Shown here: positions 52,725 to 64,000 of the stretch, piece by piece | Layout of the letters: each line of letters begins with the position of its first letter | Position numbering within the stretch: position 1 is the stretch's first letter | The notes under the pieces: generated by a model | The model's input: the letters and a program-made list of their open reading frames with translations, nothing else | Database searches by the model: none | Told to the model about the DNA's origin: nothing | Assembly: GCF_015711475.1 (NCBI RefSeq) | Contig: NZ_CP065027.1 | Location: 992,001-1,056,000, forward strand | Reading direction: 5' to 3' | DNA length: 64,000 nt | Source of the DNA: Actinomyces trachealis | GTDB taxonomy: Bacteria > Actinomycetota > Actinomycetes > Actinomycetales > Actinomycetaceae | Translations under genes and position numbers: made by a program

Positions 52725-54115
52725 TTAGTCGTCTAGGCCCAGGTGCTCGTTGATGATCCCTTTGTAGATGATGGCGTCCCCGCCGTAGACGGCCTGCACG
52801 CCGCCCTGCACGGAGAAGACCGCGGTGGCCCCCAGGCGCTGGGTGAAGGCCTCCTTGTCCACCTTGGCCGGTTCCAGCACGGACACGCGCAGGCGGGTAA
52901 TGCAGGCGTCCACGTCCTCAATGTTCTGCACCCCGCCCAGGGCCTCGATGATGTCCAGGGCGTTGAGTTCCAGGGCGTGCCGCTGCTCGCCGTCGCTCTG
53001 CCTCGCCGCAGCCGACTGGGGCCTGGCGGTCCCAACCCTCGCACCGGCCCCCGGACCAGCCTCCGCACCTACCCCTGGACCAGTTCCCGCACTGACCGAT
53101 GCCGTCGCCAGGGTGGGCTCGCGCAGGGTGGCGGCGATGGCGGCGCTGGGGGACTCGGAGTCCTCACCGCGTCCTGGCGTCATCACGTTGCGGAAGGAGA
53201 TCCACAGGCGGAAGGTGACGTAGTACAGCCCGAACCAGAGGATCCCCACCGGGATGACCCGCACCCAGTTGGTGGAGTCGTTGCCCTGCAGGATCCCAAA
53301 GAGGGTGAAGTCGATCAGCCCGCCGGAGAAGGTGTTGCCGATGCGCACGCTCAGCAGGTCCGCCACCAGGAATGACAGCCCGTCGTAGATGCAGTGGATC
53401 ACGTAGAGTTCGGGGGCCACGAACAGGAACATGTACTCCAGCGGCTCGGTGATGTGAGGATTGAGGTCAGGGCCACGCCCAGGAACAGGCCCAGGTAGGC
53501 CTTGCGGCGGGCTTTTGGCACCGCGTGGTACATGGCCAGCGCGGCACCGGGTAGGCCGAAGATCATAGTGTCAAAGCGCCCGGCGAAGAAGATCTTCTGG
53601 GCGCCCACCACGCTCTCACCGGCCACTACCTCGGTGCCGCCGAGTTCGGTGTACCAGAACATCGGGTAGATGATGTGGTGCAGGCCCACGGCCCCGGACA
53701 GCCGCATCACCAGGCCATACAGGAAGGTGCCCACCACCCCCAGGGAGGCGATGCTGTTGCCCGCCTGGGTGAGCCAGCCCTGGAAGGTGGGCCAGACCAG
53801 GAAGAACACGGCCCCCACCAGGATCGCGGCGAAGGAGGTCACGATCGGCACAAAGCGTGAGCCACCGAAGAACCCCAGCACCTGGGGCAGGCGGATGCTG
53901 TGGTAGCGGTTGTGCAGCCACACGGCCATGCCACCTACCACCAGGGAGCCGACGACGCCGGTGTCGATGCTCATGTCCTCGCTGCCGGGGTAGAACACCT
54001 CGATTAGGCCTTTGATGGTGGCCACCATGACCAGGTAGCCGACGATCCCGGCAAGGGCGGCGTTGCCCGACAACAAGCCCTTTGTGTGACCTAGGATACA
54101 TTCTGCTGGCTGGGT
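52725..54115 (-). pseudogene. PTS EIICB (glucose/N-acetylglucosamine type), 5'-truncated and frameshifted
   Basis: Two overlapping frames form one gene. Frame 1 (54115 or TTG 54076 to about 53450) encodes membrane EIIC from NAALAGIVGYLVMVATIKG to GLFLGVALTSILT; frame 2 (about 53450 to 52725) continues MFLFVAPELYVIHCIYDGLSF, a Gly/Ala/Pro linker, and a full EIIB domain with the phosphorylated Cys in DACITRLRVSV and the end INEHLGLDD. At the junction (53450-53456) about four bases appear lost relative to the expected ILTGITEPLEYMF. Roughly the first 70 residues, with the first two membrane helices, are absent, and a stop precedes the frame at 54116. Sugar import through this gene is not expected. 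Confidence 0.8.
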
Positions 54116-54261
54116 TCAGGCTATCAACGCGCCCGGCCTGCTGCCCTGGGCCAGCGCCACCTCCTGTGGCCCTGCGTGCCCGGCTGCCGTCTGCGTACCC
54201 CCCTGCCCCGCCGTCGCCGACTGGCCCGCCAGATTTAGAAAGGCTGCACCGCGCGGACTAA

Positions 54262-55383
<1,122 letters not shown>

Positions 55384-55384
55384 C

Positions 55385-58042
55385 ATGCCCTACGTCCCGA
55401 TCGAGTGGCTGCGCGAGCACGTCTCGGTACCCACCGGCACCACCGCCGCCCAACTCGCCCAAGACCTGGTGCGCGTGGGCCTGGAGGAGGAGCGGATCGT
55501 TCCCCCCGCCGTCACCGGCCCCCTGGTGGTCGGCAAGGTTCTCACCCGGGAGGCCAAGGAGCAGTCCAACGGCAAGGTCATCAACTACTGCCGGGTGGAT
55601 GTGGGCCCTGAGCACAATGACGCCCCCGGCACCGGCAAGGAGCCCTCCGAGCTGCCCAGCCGTGGCATCGTCTGCGGGGCGCATAACTTTGACGCCGGAG
55701 ACAGCGTCGTGGTCAGCCTGCCCGGTGCCGTCCTGCCCGGTGGCTTTGCGATTGCCGCCCGCAAGACCTACGGGCACGTCTCCGACGGCATGATCTGCTC
55801 GGCCCGCGAGCTGGGCATCGGTGAGGACCACGACGGCATCATCGTCCTGGACCAGTGGCTGGCCGCCCATGGGCACGAGGGCGAGGAGCTGCCCGCCCCC
55901 GGCACCAACGCCCTGCCCCTGCTGGGCCTGGGGGAGGAGGTGCTGGAGATCAACATCACCCCTGACCGGGGCTACTGCTTCTCCATGCGGGGCGTGGCCC
56001 GCGAGTACTCCCACGCCACCGGCGCCCAGTTCACCGACCCGGCCGACGCCACCAACCCAGGCCTGTACCCCAACGGGCTGGTCCCGGCAGGCGACGGCGG
56101 CTACGCCGTCAAGATTGCCGCCGACCCCGCTCCCGTGCATGGCCGCCCCGGCTGTGACCGCTACGTGGCCCGGGTGGTGCGCGGCCTGGACCCCACCGCC
56201 CTCACCCCCAAGTGGATGCGCGACCGCCTCACCGCCGCCGGGATGCGCCCTATCTCCCTGGCTGTGGACGTCACCAACTACGTGATGCTGGACCTGGGCC
56301 AGCCGCTGCACGCCTTCGACCTGGGCAAGCTACACGCCCCCGTGGTGGTGCGCCGCGCCCAGGCCGGGGAGCAGCTGACCTTCCTGGACGAGGTCACCCG
56401 CACCCTGGACCCTGAGGACCTGGTCATTTCCGACTCCCCGGCGGGAGAAGGCTCACGCGCCCTGGTATTGGCAGGCGTCTTCGGCGGGGCCGAGACCGAG
56501 GTGGATGAGCACACCACTGACCTGCTGATCGAGGCCGCGCATTTCGACGCCGTCTCCGTGGCCCGCTCCGCCCGCCGCCACAAGCTACCCACTGAATCCT
56601 CCAAACGCAACGAGCGCGGCGTGGACACCCAGCTGGCGCCCGTGGCCGCCCAGCGGGCTGTGGACCTGCTGGTCGAGTACGGCGGCGGCACCGCCGACCC
56701 CGTGGCCACCGACCTGGACCGCACCACCGCCCCCGAGTCCCAGGTGATCCGCGCCGACGCCGCTGAGCGCCTCACCGGCGTGTCCTACGGCACGGCGCGG
56801 GTCACCGAGCTGCTGGAGGCTATCGGCTGCACCGTGGAGCAGGCGAGCAGCGACGAGCAGGGCCAGGAGCTGTTGCGCGTCACTGCCCCTACCTGGCGGC
56901 CCGACCTGGTGGGGCCCGCGCACTTCGCGGAGGAGGTCGCCCGCCTGGACGGTTACGACAACATCCCCGTGGTGCTGCCCACCGCCCCAGCGGGCACCGG
57001 CCTGACGGCGCGCCAGCAAGCCCGCCGCTTGGCCGTGCGCGCCCTGGTGGCCGCTGGGCTCACCCAGGTGCTCTCCTACCCCTTCATCGGGGAGGTGCAC
57101 GACCTGCTGGGCCTACCCGAGGACGACCCCCGCCGTCAGGCCGTGCGCCTGGCCAACCCCCTGGCTGAGGACGCCCCGGCGCTGCGCACCAGCGTGCTGG
57201 ACTCCCTGGTGGAGGTGGCCCACCGCAACGTGTCCCGCGGGCTGCCCGACGTCGCCATCTTCGAGGTCGGCGCGGTCACCCACCCGGCCGGGACCGTGCC
57301 TGCCCCCATCGTGGGCGTGGAGTGCCGTCCCACTGCCGAGCAGGTCACCGCCCTGGAAGCCGGAATCCCCGCCCAGCCCACCCATGTGGGCGTGGTGCTG
57401 GCGGGGGAGCGTCAGCGTGCTGGCGTGCTTGGGGCCGCCCAGCCCTGGGACTGGGCCGACGCCGTGCAGGTGGTGCGGCAGGTAGCCGCAGCCCTGGGCG
57501 TGGCGGTGGAGGTTAGTGCCCCCGCTGAGCCCGTGGCCCCCTGGCACCCGGGCCGCACCGCCGAGCTGCGCCTGGCCCCTGTGCGGCAGGGCAAGGAGCT
57601 GGTGGCAGGTGCACTGGTGGCGCACGCCGGTGAGTTGCACCCGCGCGTGTGCCGCGCCCTGGGGCTGCCGGAACGCGCCTGCGCTGTCGAGATGGACCTG
57701 GAGCCGCTGCTGGAGGCCGTGGAGGCCGCCGGGGTGCTGCAGGTCCAGGCGGTGTCCACCTTCCCGGCCGCTAAGGAGGACCTGGCCTTCGTGGTGGACG
57801 AGCAGGTCACGGCTGCGCAGGTGGAGCAGGTACTGCGGCGCGGCGCCGGGGCCCTGCTGGAGGAGGTGCGACTCTTTGACGTGTTCCGGGGCCCACAGCT
57901 GGGGCAAGGGCGCAAGTCTCTGGCCTTCTCGCTGCGGCTGCGGGCGGCTGACCGCACGCTCACGGCCCAGGAGACGGCGGAGTTGCGTAAGCGTGTCGTC
58001 AAGCAGGCTGCCAAGCTGCTGGGAGCCGAGCTGCGCGCTTGA
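55385..58042 (+). CDS. pheT: Phenylalanyl-tRNA synthetase beta subunit
   Basis: 885 aa. Forms the (alpha-beta)2 enzyme with PheS. Domains in order: N-terminal region MPYVPIEWLREHV, tRNA-binding OB fold (about 40-165, VVGKVLTREAKEQSNGKVI), B3/4 editing domain (about 215-400, containing NITPDRGYC and DVTNYVMLDLGQPLHAFD), B5 (about 410-490), the class II-like core, and the C-terminal FDX-ACB anticodon domain (about 790-885, STFPAAKEDLAFVVD). Start ATG 55385 follows GGAACTAAC, coupled to pheS. The apparent extension to 55307 is inside pheS. Confidence 0.96.
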   Translation: MPYVPIEWLREHVSVPTGTTAAQLAQDLVRVGLEEERIVPPAVTGPLVVGKVLTREAKEQSNGKVINYCRVDVGPEHNDAPGTGKEPSELPSRGIVCGAHNFDAGDSVVVSLPGAVLPGGFAIAARKTYGHVSDGMICSARELGIGEDHDGIIVLDQWLAAHGHEGEELPAPGTNALPLLGLGEEVLEINITPDRGYCFSMRGVAREYSHATGAQFTDPADATNPGLYPNGLVPAGDGGYAVKIAADPAPVHGRPGCDRYVARVVRGLDPTALTPKWMRDRLTAAGMRPISLAVDVTNYVMLDLGQPLHAFDLGKLHAPVVVRRAQAGEQLTFLDEVTRTLDPEDLVISDSPAGEGSRALVLAGVFGGAETEVDEHTTDLLIEAAHFDAVSVARSARRHKLPTESSKRNERGVDTQLAPVAAQRAVDLLVEYGGGTADPVATDLDRTTAPESQVIRADAAERLTGVSYGTARVTELLEAIGCTVEQASSDEQGQELLRVTAPTWRPDLVGPAHFAEEVARLDGYDNIPVVLPTAPAGTGLTARQQARRLAVRALVAAGLTQVLSYPFIGEVHDLLGLPEDDPRRQAVRLANPLAEDAPALRTSVLDSLVEVAHRNVSRGLPDVAIFEVGAVTHPAGTVPAPIVGVECRPTAEQVTALEAGIPAQPTHVGVVLAGERQRAGVLGAAQPWDWADAVQVVRQVAAALGVAVEVSAPAEPVAPWHPGRTAELRLAPVRQGKELVAGALVAHAGELHPRVCRALGLPERACAVEMDLEPLLEAVEAAGVLQVQAVSTFPAAKEDLAFVVDEQVTAAQVEQVLRRGAGALLEEVRLFDVFRGPQLGQGRKSLAFSLRLRAADRTLTAQETAELRKRVVKQAAKLLGAELRA

Positions 58043-58180
58043 CCAGGGGCCGCGCTCCGATGGTGGTGGGCTGGGGGTGAGTTGTTTGCCCTCCCGCCGG
58101 GGCCTCCTGGTAGCTGTTGGTGCAGATCCGGTCAATCTAACTGTTTTCCTCAGGTCTGTGCCTGCCCCATACTTACGTCT

Positions 58181-58672
58181 ATGAAGATCTTGCTTGTGGC
58201 CTCATCTCGGCACGGTTCCACGGAGGAGGTCGCCAACGTCCTGGCTGATGAACTCCGCCAGGCTGGGTTGGAGGTGGATCTTGAGCGCCCCGAGGACGTG
58301 GTCAGCGTCGCAGGGTACGAGGCCTTCGTGATCGGCTCCGCCGTCTACCTGACGCACTGGACTGAGGAGGCTATGGACTTCTGCGGCCGCTTCCGGGAGG
58401 CCTTGTCCGCCCACCCCGTGTGGGCCTTCTCCGTGGGCCTGTCTGGCCTGCCCAAGGGAAAGATCTCAGATCCTCATCGTATTGGCCCTGTGCTCCTAGC
58501 CCTGGATGTGGAGGATCACCTGACCTTCGCTGGCCGTTTCGATCCCAACAAGCTGAGCCTGCGTGAGCGGACTATCGCCAAGGTAGGTGGTGCTGCGGAG
58601 GGTGATTTCCGGGACTGGGGGGAGATTCGCACCTGGGCCCGGACCATCGTCGAGGCGCTGCACCAGTCTTGA
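58181..58672 (+). CDS. Flavodoxin-domain protein (HemG-like)
   Basis: 163 aa, alpha/beta flavodoxin fold with FMN-binding loop SSRHGSTEEVA at residues 8-18 and the second loop VIGSAVYLTHW near 50. This resembles flavodoxin-type protoporphyrinogen oxidases (HemG) and related actinobacterial proteins of unknown role; redox partner or heme enzyme cannot be settled. There is no Shine-Dalgarno; CATACT seven bases before ATG 58181 suggests a leaderless transcript. The longer frame to 58082 has no support. Confidence 0.82.
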   Translation: MKILLVASSRHGSTEEVANVLADELRQAGLEVDLERPEDVVSVAGYEAFVIGSAVYLTHWTEEAMDFCGRFREALSAHPVWAFSVGLSGLPKGKISDPHRIGPVLLALDVEDHLTFAGRFDPNKLSLRERTIAKVGGAAEGDFRDWGEIRTWARTIVEALHQS

Positions 58673-58932
58673 TCCTTTGCCTTCGTTGGGGAGGACGGTT
58701 CAGATAGGTGTGACCTGTGGCTCAGCCGCTAAGCCAGTTTCGTATTTGTATACAGTAAGCCGTATGTTGTCTGCGTGAAGTTCAAGGTGGCGGTCGCCCG
58801 AGCCATTGGCCACGCAGGCGGAGAGGTTCTCAGTCTCCTGTGCCCACCACTCATCCTGGCTGATACCGGGGCCCATGTCTTTACGGCACCCCTCCAGGGC
58901 GGTTGGGCCAGCCGACGCTTGGGAGCAAACCT
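58673..58932 (+). promoter_or_regulatory. argR upstream region
   Basis: 260 bases without a gene. An AT-rich part near 58738-58766 contains GTATACAGTAAG and two CGTATxTG-like motifs (CGTATTTG and CGTATGTTG) about 20 bases apart, possible promoter or ArgR-binding sequence. The Shine-Dalgarno for argR is GGGAG, seven bases before the start. Confidence 0.3.
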
Positions 58933-59493
58933 ATGACAGCCAGTAGCGCCAATGAGCATGAGGGTGGTGTGGCGGCCCCGGCCACCAAGGCTGCCCGCCA
59001 CGCCCTCATCACCCAGGTACTCGCTAAAGCCCGCATCCGCTCTCAAGCAGAATTGCGCCAAGCCCTGGCTGAGCGTGGCATGAGCACGACCCAGGCCACC
59101 CTCTCGCGCGACTTGGTGGAGTTGCGGGCCACCAAGGTCCGTTCCGCCAGCGGCGGGCAGGTCTACGCCGTTCCGGAGGCGGGTGCCCCTGGTCAGGTCA
59201 TGGCCGCCAGTGCCAACGACGAGGCTTCCCTGGCTGAGCACGTTACCGCCCGCTTGGCCCGCTGGTGCGCCGACCTCCTGGTCACCGCTGAGTGGGCTGG
59301 GAACCAGCTGATTCTGCGCACCCCTGCCGGAGCTGCTCAGCTTCTGGCCAGCGCTGTGGACGACGCCATGCTGCCTGGGGTGCTCGGCTGTATCGCCGGG
59401 GATGACACCGTGCTGGTCATCACCCGCTCAGAGGAGACCGCTGCCGAGGTGGCGGGTCAGCTCCTCGCCCTGGCGGACCCGGGCCACCACTGA
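58933..59493 (+). CDS. argR: Arginine repressor ArgR
   Basis: 186 aa from ATG 58933 (GGGAGC upstream). The N-terminal winged helix reads ARHALITQVLAKARIRSQAE and later MSTTQATLSRDLVELRATKV, typical ArgR; the C-terminal hexamerisation and arginine-binding domain has LRTPAGAAQLLASAVDD and then LGCIAGDDTVLVI (GTIAGDDT-like, Asp pair binding arginine). It should repress the adjacent argG and the argH gene beyond. An in-frame upstream start at 58903 is possible but has no ribosome site. Confidence 0.94.
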   Translation: MTASSANEHEGGVAAPATKAARHALITQVLAKARIRSQAELRQALAERGMSTTQATLSRDLVELRATKVRSASGGQVYAVPEAGAPGQVMAASANDEASLAEHVTARLARWCADLLVTAEWAGNQLILRTPAGAAQLLASAVDDAMLPGVLGCIAGDDTVLVITRSEETAAEVAGQLLALADPGHH

Positions 59494-59560
59494 CAGCCAC
59501 AGACAACTACTAACAACTACAGACAATCACAGATAATCATAGATAACCACTGCACGTCAT
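59491..59560 (+). repeat. Imperfect 10-bp tandem array between argR and argG
   Basis: Consecutive decamers fall in register: TGACAGCCAC, AGACAACTAC, TAACAACTAC, AGACAATCAC, AGATAATCAT, AGATAACCAC, with a weaker TGCACGTCAT; consensus AGAYAAYYAC. The stretch is strikingly A/C-rich for this genome. The 10-base step nearly matches the DNA helical turn, so AA or TAA steps sit on one face. It precedes argG by about 60 bases, where an ArgR operator or upstream promoter element would lie. It does not match the ARG box I know. Confidence 0.6.
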
Positions 59561-59616
59561 CTCGACGTATCCTCCCCAAGAACCGCAACTACACCAACCC
59601 AAAGAAGAGAGAAGCA

Positions 59617-60840
59617 ATGAGCGAGCATAAGGATCGCGTCGTACTGGCCTACTCCGGTGGTCTGGACACCTCCGTGGCCATCGGCTGGATCGGCGAGCAG
59701 ACCGGCCGTGAGGTCGTCACTGTGGCCGTCGACGTCGGCCAGGGCGGCGAGGACCTGGAGGTCATCCGCCAGCGTGCCCTGGACTGCGGCGCCGTCGAGG
59801 CCTACGTGGCCGACGCTCGCGACGAGTTCGCCGAGGAGTACTGCATGCCAGCACTCAAGGCCAATGCCCTTTACCAGGGTCGCTACCCGCTGGTCTCTGC
59901 GCTCTCCCGCCCTGTGATCGCCAAGCACCTAGTCAAGGCTGCCCGCGAGTTTGGCGCTACCACAGTGGCCCATGGCTGCACTGGCAAGGGCAATGACCAA
60001 GTGCGCTTCGAGGTGGCCATAACCTCTATGGCCCCGGACATGGACTGCCTCTCCCCGGTGCGTGACCTGGCCCTAACCCGCGACGTGGCCATCGACTACG
60101 CGGAGAAGCACAACCTGCCCATCGAGACTACCAAGCACAATCCCTTCTCGATCGACCAGAACGTTTGGGGTCGCGCTGTGGAGACGGGCTTCCTGGAGGA
60201 CCTGTGGAATGCCCCCACCAAGGACGTCTACACCTACACCGATGACCCCACCTATCCGCCCTTGCCTGACGAGGTCGTAGTGCACTTCGAGGCGGGCATC
60301 CCCACCGCCATCGACGGCAAGGCCGTCACCCCGCTGCAGGCCATCCAGGAACTCAACCGCCGCGCTGGCGCCCAGGGCGTGGGGCGTATCGATATGGTGG
60401 AGGACCGCCTGGTGGGCATCAAGTCGCGTGAGATCTATGAGGCCCCCGGCGCCATCGCCCTGATTGAGGCGCACCAGGCTCTGGAGGCTGTCTGCCTGGA
60501 GCGCATGCAGTGCCGCTACAAGCGCCAGATGGAGCAGACCTGGGCGGACCTGGTCTACGAGGCCCAGTGGTACTCGCCGCTGAAGAGGTCAATGGACGCC
60601 TTCATTGAGGACACCCAGCGCTTCATTACTGGTGACATCCGTATGGTGCTGCACGGCGGGCGTGCCACCGTCAACGGCCGCAAGACAGAAACCGGCCTGT
60701 ACGACTTCAACCTAGCCACCTACGAAACCGGTGACACCTTCGACCAGTCCTCCTCGCGCGGCTTCATTGAGATCTACGGCATGCAGTCCAAGCTGGCTGC
60801 CGCCCGTGAGCTTCGCCTGGGCCTGTCCACCGGCTACTGA
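59617..60840 (+). CDS. argG: Argininosuccinate synthase
   Basis: Joins citrulline and aspartate using ATP. 407 aa. The ATP-loop [15 protein letters not shown] begins at residue 11, [12 protein letters not shown] follows, and [17 protein letters not shown] is the substrate motif; [13 protein letters not shown] is also diagnostic. This is the short class I form. AAGAAGAGAG lies before ATG 59617. Preceded by argR and a 10-bp repeat array. Confidence 0.97.
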   Translation: MSEHKDRVVLAYSGGLDTSVAIGWIGEQTGREVVTVAVDVGQGGEDLEVIRQRALDCGAVEAYVADARDEFAEEYCMPALKANALYQGRYPLVSALSRPVIAKHLVKAAREFGATTVAHGCTGKGNDQVRFEVAITSMAPDMDCLSPVRDLALTRDVAIDYAEKHNLPIETTKHNPFSIDQNVWGRAVETGFLEDLWNAPTKDVYTYTDDPTYPPLPDEVVVHFEAGIPTAIDGKAVTPLQAIQELNRRAGAQGVGRIDMVEDRLVGIKSREIYEAPGAIALIEAHQALEAVCLERMQCRYKRQMEQTWADLVYEAQWYSPLKRSMDAFIEDTQRFITGDIRMVLHGGRATVNGRKTETGLYDFNLATYETGDTFDQSSSRGFIEIYGMQSKLAAARELRLGLSTGY

Positions 60841-60854
60841 GTTCTTCGAGTCCA

Positions 60855-60880
60855 GGCCAGCGGTTCAGCTCCCGTTGGCC
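60855..60880 (+). terminator. Candidate argG terminator
   Basis: Stem GGCCAGCGG / CCGTTGGCC (9 bp with one G-T pair) and an 8-base loop, 14 bases past the argG stop. No T-run. The downstream gene has its own promoter signal. Confidence 0.4.
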
Positions 60881-61000
60881 AGCAGCTACCGACGGCGCCA
60901 CAACAGCCATGCCCTTGCGTGCAGCTTGCGTAGCCGTCGTGTGTGGGTGCGGGCACGCAAGGTCACTGAAAAGCGCCTGAGAGTGTCCAGACTCCGGTGC

Positions 61001-61006
61001 TACGTT
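61001..61006 (+). promoter_or_regulatory. -10 box of a leaderless transcript for the O-antigen ligase-type gene
   Basis: TACGTT is followed after 6 bases by ATG 61013; there is no Shine-Dalgarno. No good -35 box is found. Confidence 0.4.
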
Positions 61007-61012
61007 GCGGTT

Positions 61013-62440
61013 ATGAGTCAGTCGATTAGTATCCGGCAGCTCCTGCTGCCTGAGACGCAACCACGCCTCAAGCTGATGCCTGCCATGGGCACCTGGGCCT
61101 TCTTTCTGACTTTCGCAGGCCAGTCGGTTCGCAACCTGGTGGGCTGGACCTCTTTCGGCCTGATCTCGGCGGCCAGTGGCCTCCTGCTGCTTTTGGTCTT
61201 CCTGCGTGAGGGGCACCACGTGCAGTGGCGCGCCCTACCCACCACCATCGGCCTGTACGTGGTGCTGTGCTCACTGAGTATCATCTGGTCCGCCTATCCG
61301 GCCGAGACGGCGTTGGCCTCCGCACTGATGATTGCCACCACCGCCGTAGGCGTTCTGCTGGCCTGCGGCCTTTCGCTACGGCAGATGACTGACGCGCTCA
61401 GCCGTGCTTTGGAAGCCACCCTGGTGCTCAGTGTCCTGCTGGAGCTATACGTCGCCTTGATACTGCGCCACCCGCTGGCCCCGCTGTACATGCGCGGCTG
61501 GGAGGAAGTGCCGCTCACCTACTACTGGGTCTACGGGGATATCCTCCGGGGCGGCCCCATCCAAGGCATTGTCGGAAACCGCAACCCTCTGGCGTTTATC
61601 GCTCTGCTAACTCTCCTGTGCATCGCTGTCCGCTGGGCTGACCGGCGGGTCAAGCCTGTTGGCCTAGTCGTGTGGAGTTCACTGTCAGTGCTGGTCCTGG
61701 TGCTGACCAACTCCGCCACCGTCTGGATGGCCGCCGTGGTGTGTGTGGCCGTCATGGGCTACCTGTGGCTCATGCGCCATGTGCCCGTGCGCTTCCGCGC
61801 CTGGGTGGTAACCGCTGCCGTGACCATGATCGTGGCCCTGGCGGCTGCGGCACTAGGCTGGTACACCCAGCTGATCGGCCTGCTGGGCCGCAGCGAGTCA
61901 ATGAGTGTGCGCTGGGAGATCTGGAAGGCCGTGCTCTCCCTGTGGCAGGAGCACACGATCCTCGGCTGGGGTTGGATCATGTACTGGATCCCCTGGCTGC
62001 CCGTGTTCTCTACGATCCTGGTGCGACCCGACGGCACGCCCACCATGAATGCTCACAACGCGTACATCGAAGCCCTATTCCAGACCGGGGTGATGGGCGG
62101 CGCCCTGATCGTGGTGATCGTCTGCGTGATGGTCTACCGCTCTTTCCGTTTGGCCGGACGCCATCTGAACTCTGATGCCTCCGTGGTACTGCCCGCCCTG
62201 GTGATGACCGCCTTGGTCATGCAGTCATTCACCGAGTCTAGGCTCCTGAGTGAAGGCAACTGGGTGGTGCTGTGCGCCTTGGGCACCTGGTTGGGACTGA
62301 ACCGCACCGTGGAGGAGCGCAAGCGTCCGCATACACCCGCCACTAAGCTGCCGCAGCTTCGCACTGAGCGCCGCAGCTCGCGCAACCCAGGCCGACGCTT
62401 CACCGGAGCGGGCAGGCGCTCCAGCCAACCGCGCCGCTAA
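61013..62440 (+). CDS. O-antigen ligase/polymerase family membrane protein (Wzy_C)
   Basis: 475 aa with about ten membrane helices and a basic cytoplasmic tail (ending RRSSQPRR). The large outside loop (about residues 290-345) carries the family signature: Arg in SMSVRWEIWKAVLSLW and the H-motif NAHNAYIEALFQTGVMG. Members polymerise or ligate lipid-linked glycans outside the membrane; in Gram-positive bacteria they act on capsule, wall glycans or glycoproteins. Specific substrate unknown. It sits alone between argG and argH and looks independently transcribed. The in-frame extension to 60731 runs through argG and is rejected. Confidence 0.82.
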   Translation: MSQSISIRQLLLPETQPRLKLMPAMGTWAFFLTFAGQSVRNLVGWTSFGLISAASGLLLLLVFLREGHHVQWRALPTTIGLYVVLCSLSIIWSAYPAETALASALMIATTAVGVLLACGLSLRQMTDALSRALEATLVLSVLLELYVALILRHPLAPLYMRGWEEVPLTYYWVYGDILRGGPIQGIVGNRNPLAFIALLTLLCIAVRWADRRVKPVGLVVWSSLSVLVLVLTNSATVWMAAVVCVAVMGYLWLMRHVPVRFRAWVVTAAVTMIVALAAAALGWYTQLIGLLGRSESMSVRWEIWKAVLSLWQEHTILGWGWIMYWIPWLPVFSTILVRPDGTPTMNAHNAYIEALFQTGVMGGALIVVIVCVMVYRSFRLAGRHLNSDASVVLPALVMTALVMQSFTESRLLSEGNWVVLCALGTWLGLNRTVEERKRPHTPATKLPQLRTERRSSRNPGRRFTGAGRRSSQPRR

Positions 62441-62506
62441 GCCCACGTAGACCACAGGCAGCTGGAATGCGGCTGTGCCAGCTTGCCAACTGAACCTAGT
62501 TGCTGA

Positions 62507-64000
<1,494 letters not shown>

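Noticed and set aside
59491..59560. CRISPR-like array in the argR-argG gap
   Set aside because: Repeats are 10 bases, imperfect and without spacers, so not CRISPR; listed as a tandem repeat instead.

Overview
The window is high-GC DNA from an actinobacterium, most likely a member of the Actinomycetaceae (Actinomyces-like). The evidence is the gene order ftsI-murE-murF-mraY-murD-ftsW-murG-murC-ftsQ-ftsZ-pgeF-sepF-yggT-divIVA, the actinobacterial form of several proteins (Wag31/DivIVA, DnaE1 with PHP domain, FtsZ ending in a DLPDFL tail), frequent ATGA/GTGA overlaps, and several genes that look leaderless. MurE carries DDPH where diaminopimelate-adding enzymes carry DNPR, which fits an Actinomyces-type cell wall with L-Lys or L-Orn.

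Layout: 1-15.5 kb is the 3' part of the division and cell wall (dcw) cluster. 15.5-18.2 kb holds divIVA, a very long perfect palindrome, lspA and an rluD-type gene. 18.2-19.3 kb is a decayed junction: GNAT remnant, DUF4865 remnant and a tetR gene fused to it. 19.3-22.9 kb is dnaE. 23.1-32.3 kb is an accessory operon of six genes for a synthase-type exopolysaccharide: membrane-anchored beta-helix protein, processive GT2 synthase, small exported protein, UDP-GlcNAc 2-epimerase, DUF2334 deacetylase and a lipoprotein glycoside hydrolase. I found no well-known capsule system that matches this set, and it is the best candidate here for an undescribed system.

32.4-49 kb contains dispersed histidine genes (hisD; hisC-hisB-orf; hisH-hisA-sseB) interrupted by corA, a RecQ-phosphoribosyltransferase fusion, marR with a clear promoter/operator, a MetE-C-like gene, a CPA1 antiporter, a Ser/Thr kinase and a polysaccharide deacetylase. 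49-52 kb is the infC-rpmI-rplT operon, with infC starting at a non-canonical AUC codon behind a structured leader, followed by an rRNA/tRNA methyltransferase. 52-54.1 kb is a second decayed stretch (split merR, frameshifted and 5'-truncated PTS EIICB). 54.3-58.0 kb is pheST. 58.2-64 kb holds a flavodoxin, argR, argG, an O-antigen ligase/polymerase-type gene inserted between argG and argH, and argH running off the window.

No rRNA or tRNA genes, CRISPR arrays, transposases or phage genes were seen. Gene loss is concentrated at three spots (18.2-18.7, 52.1-52.6, 52.7-54.1 kb), where regulators or transport genes lie in pieces between intact housekeeping genes.
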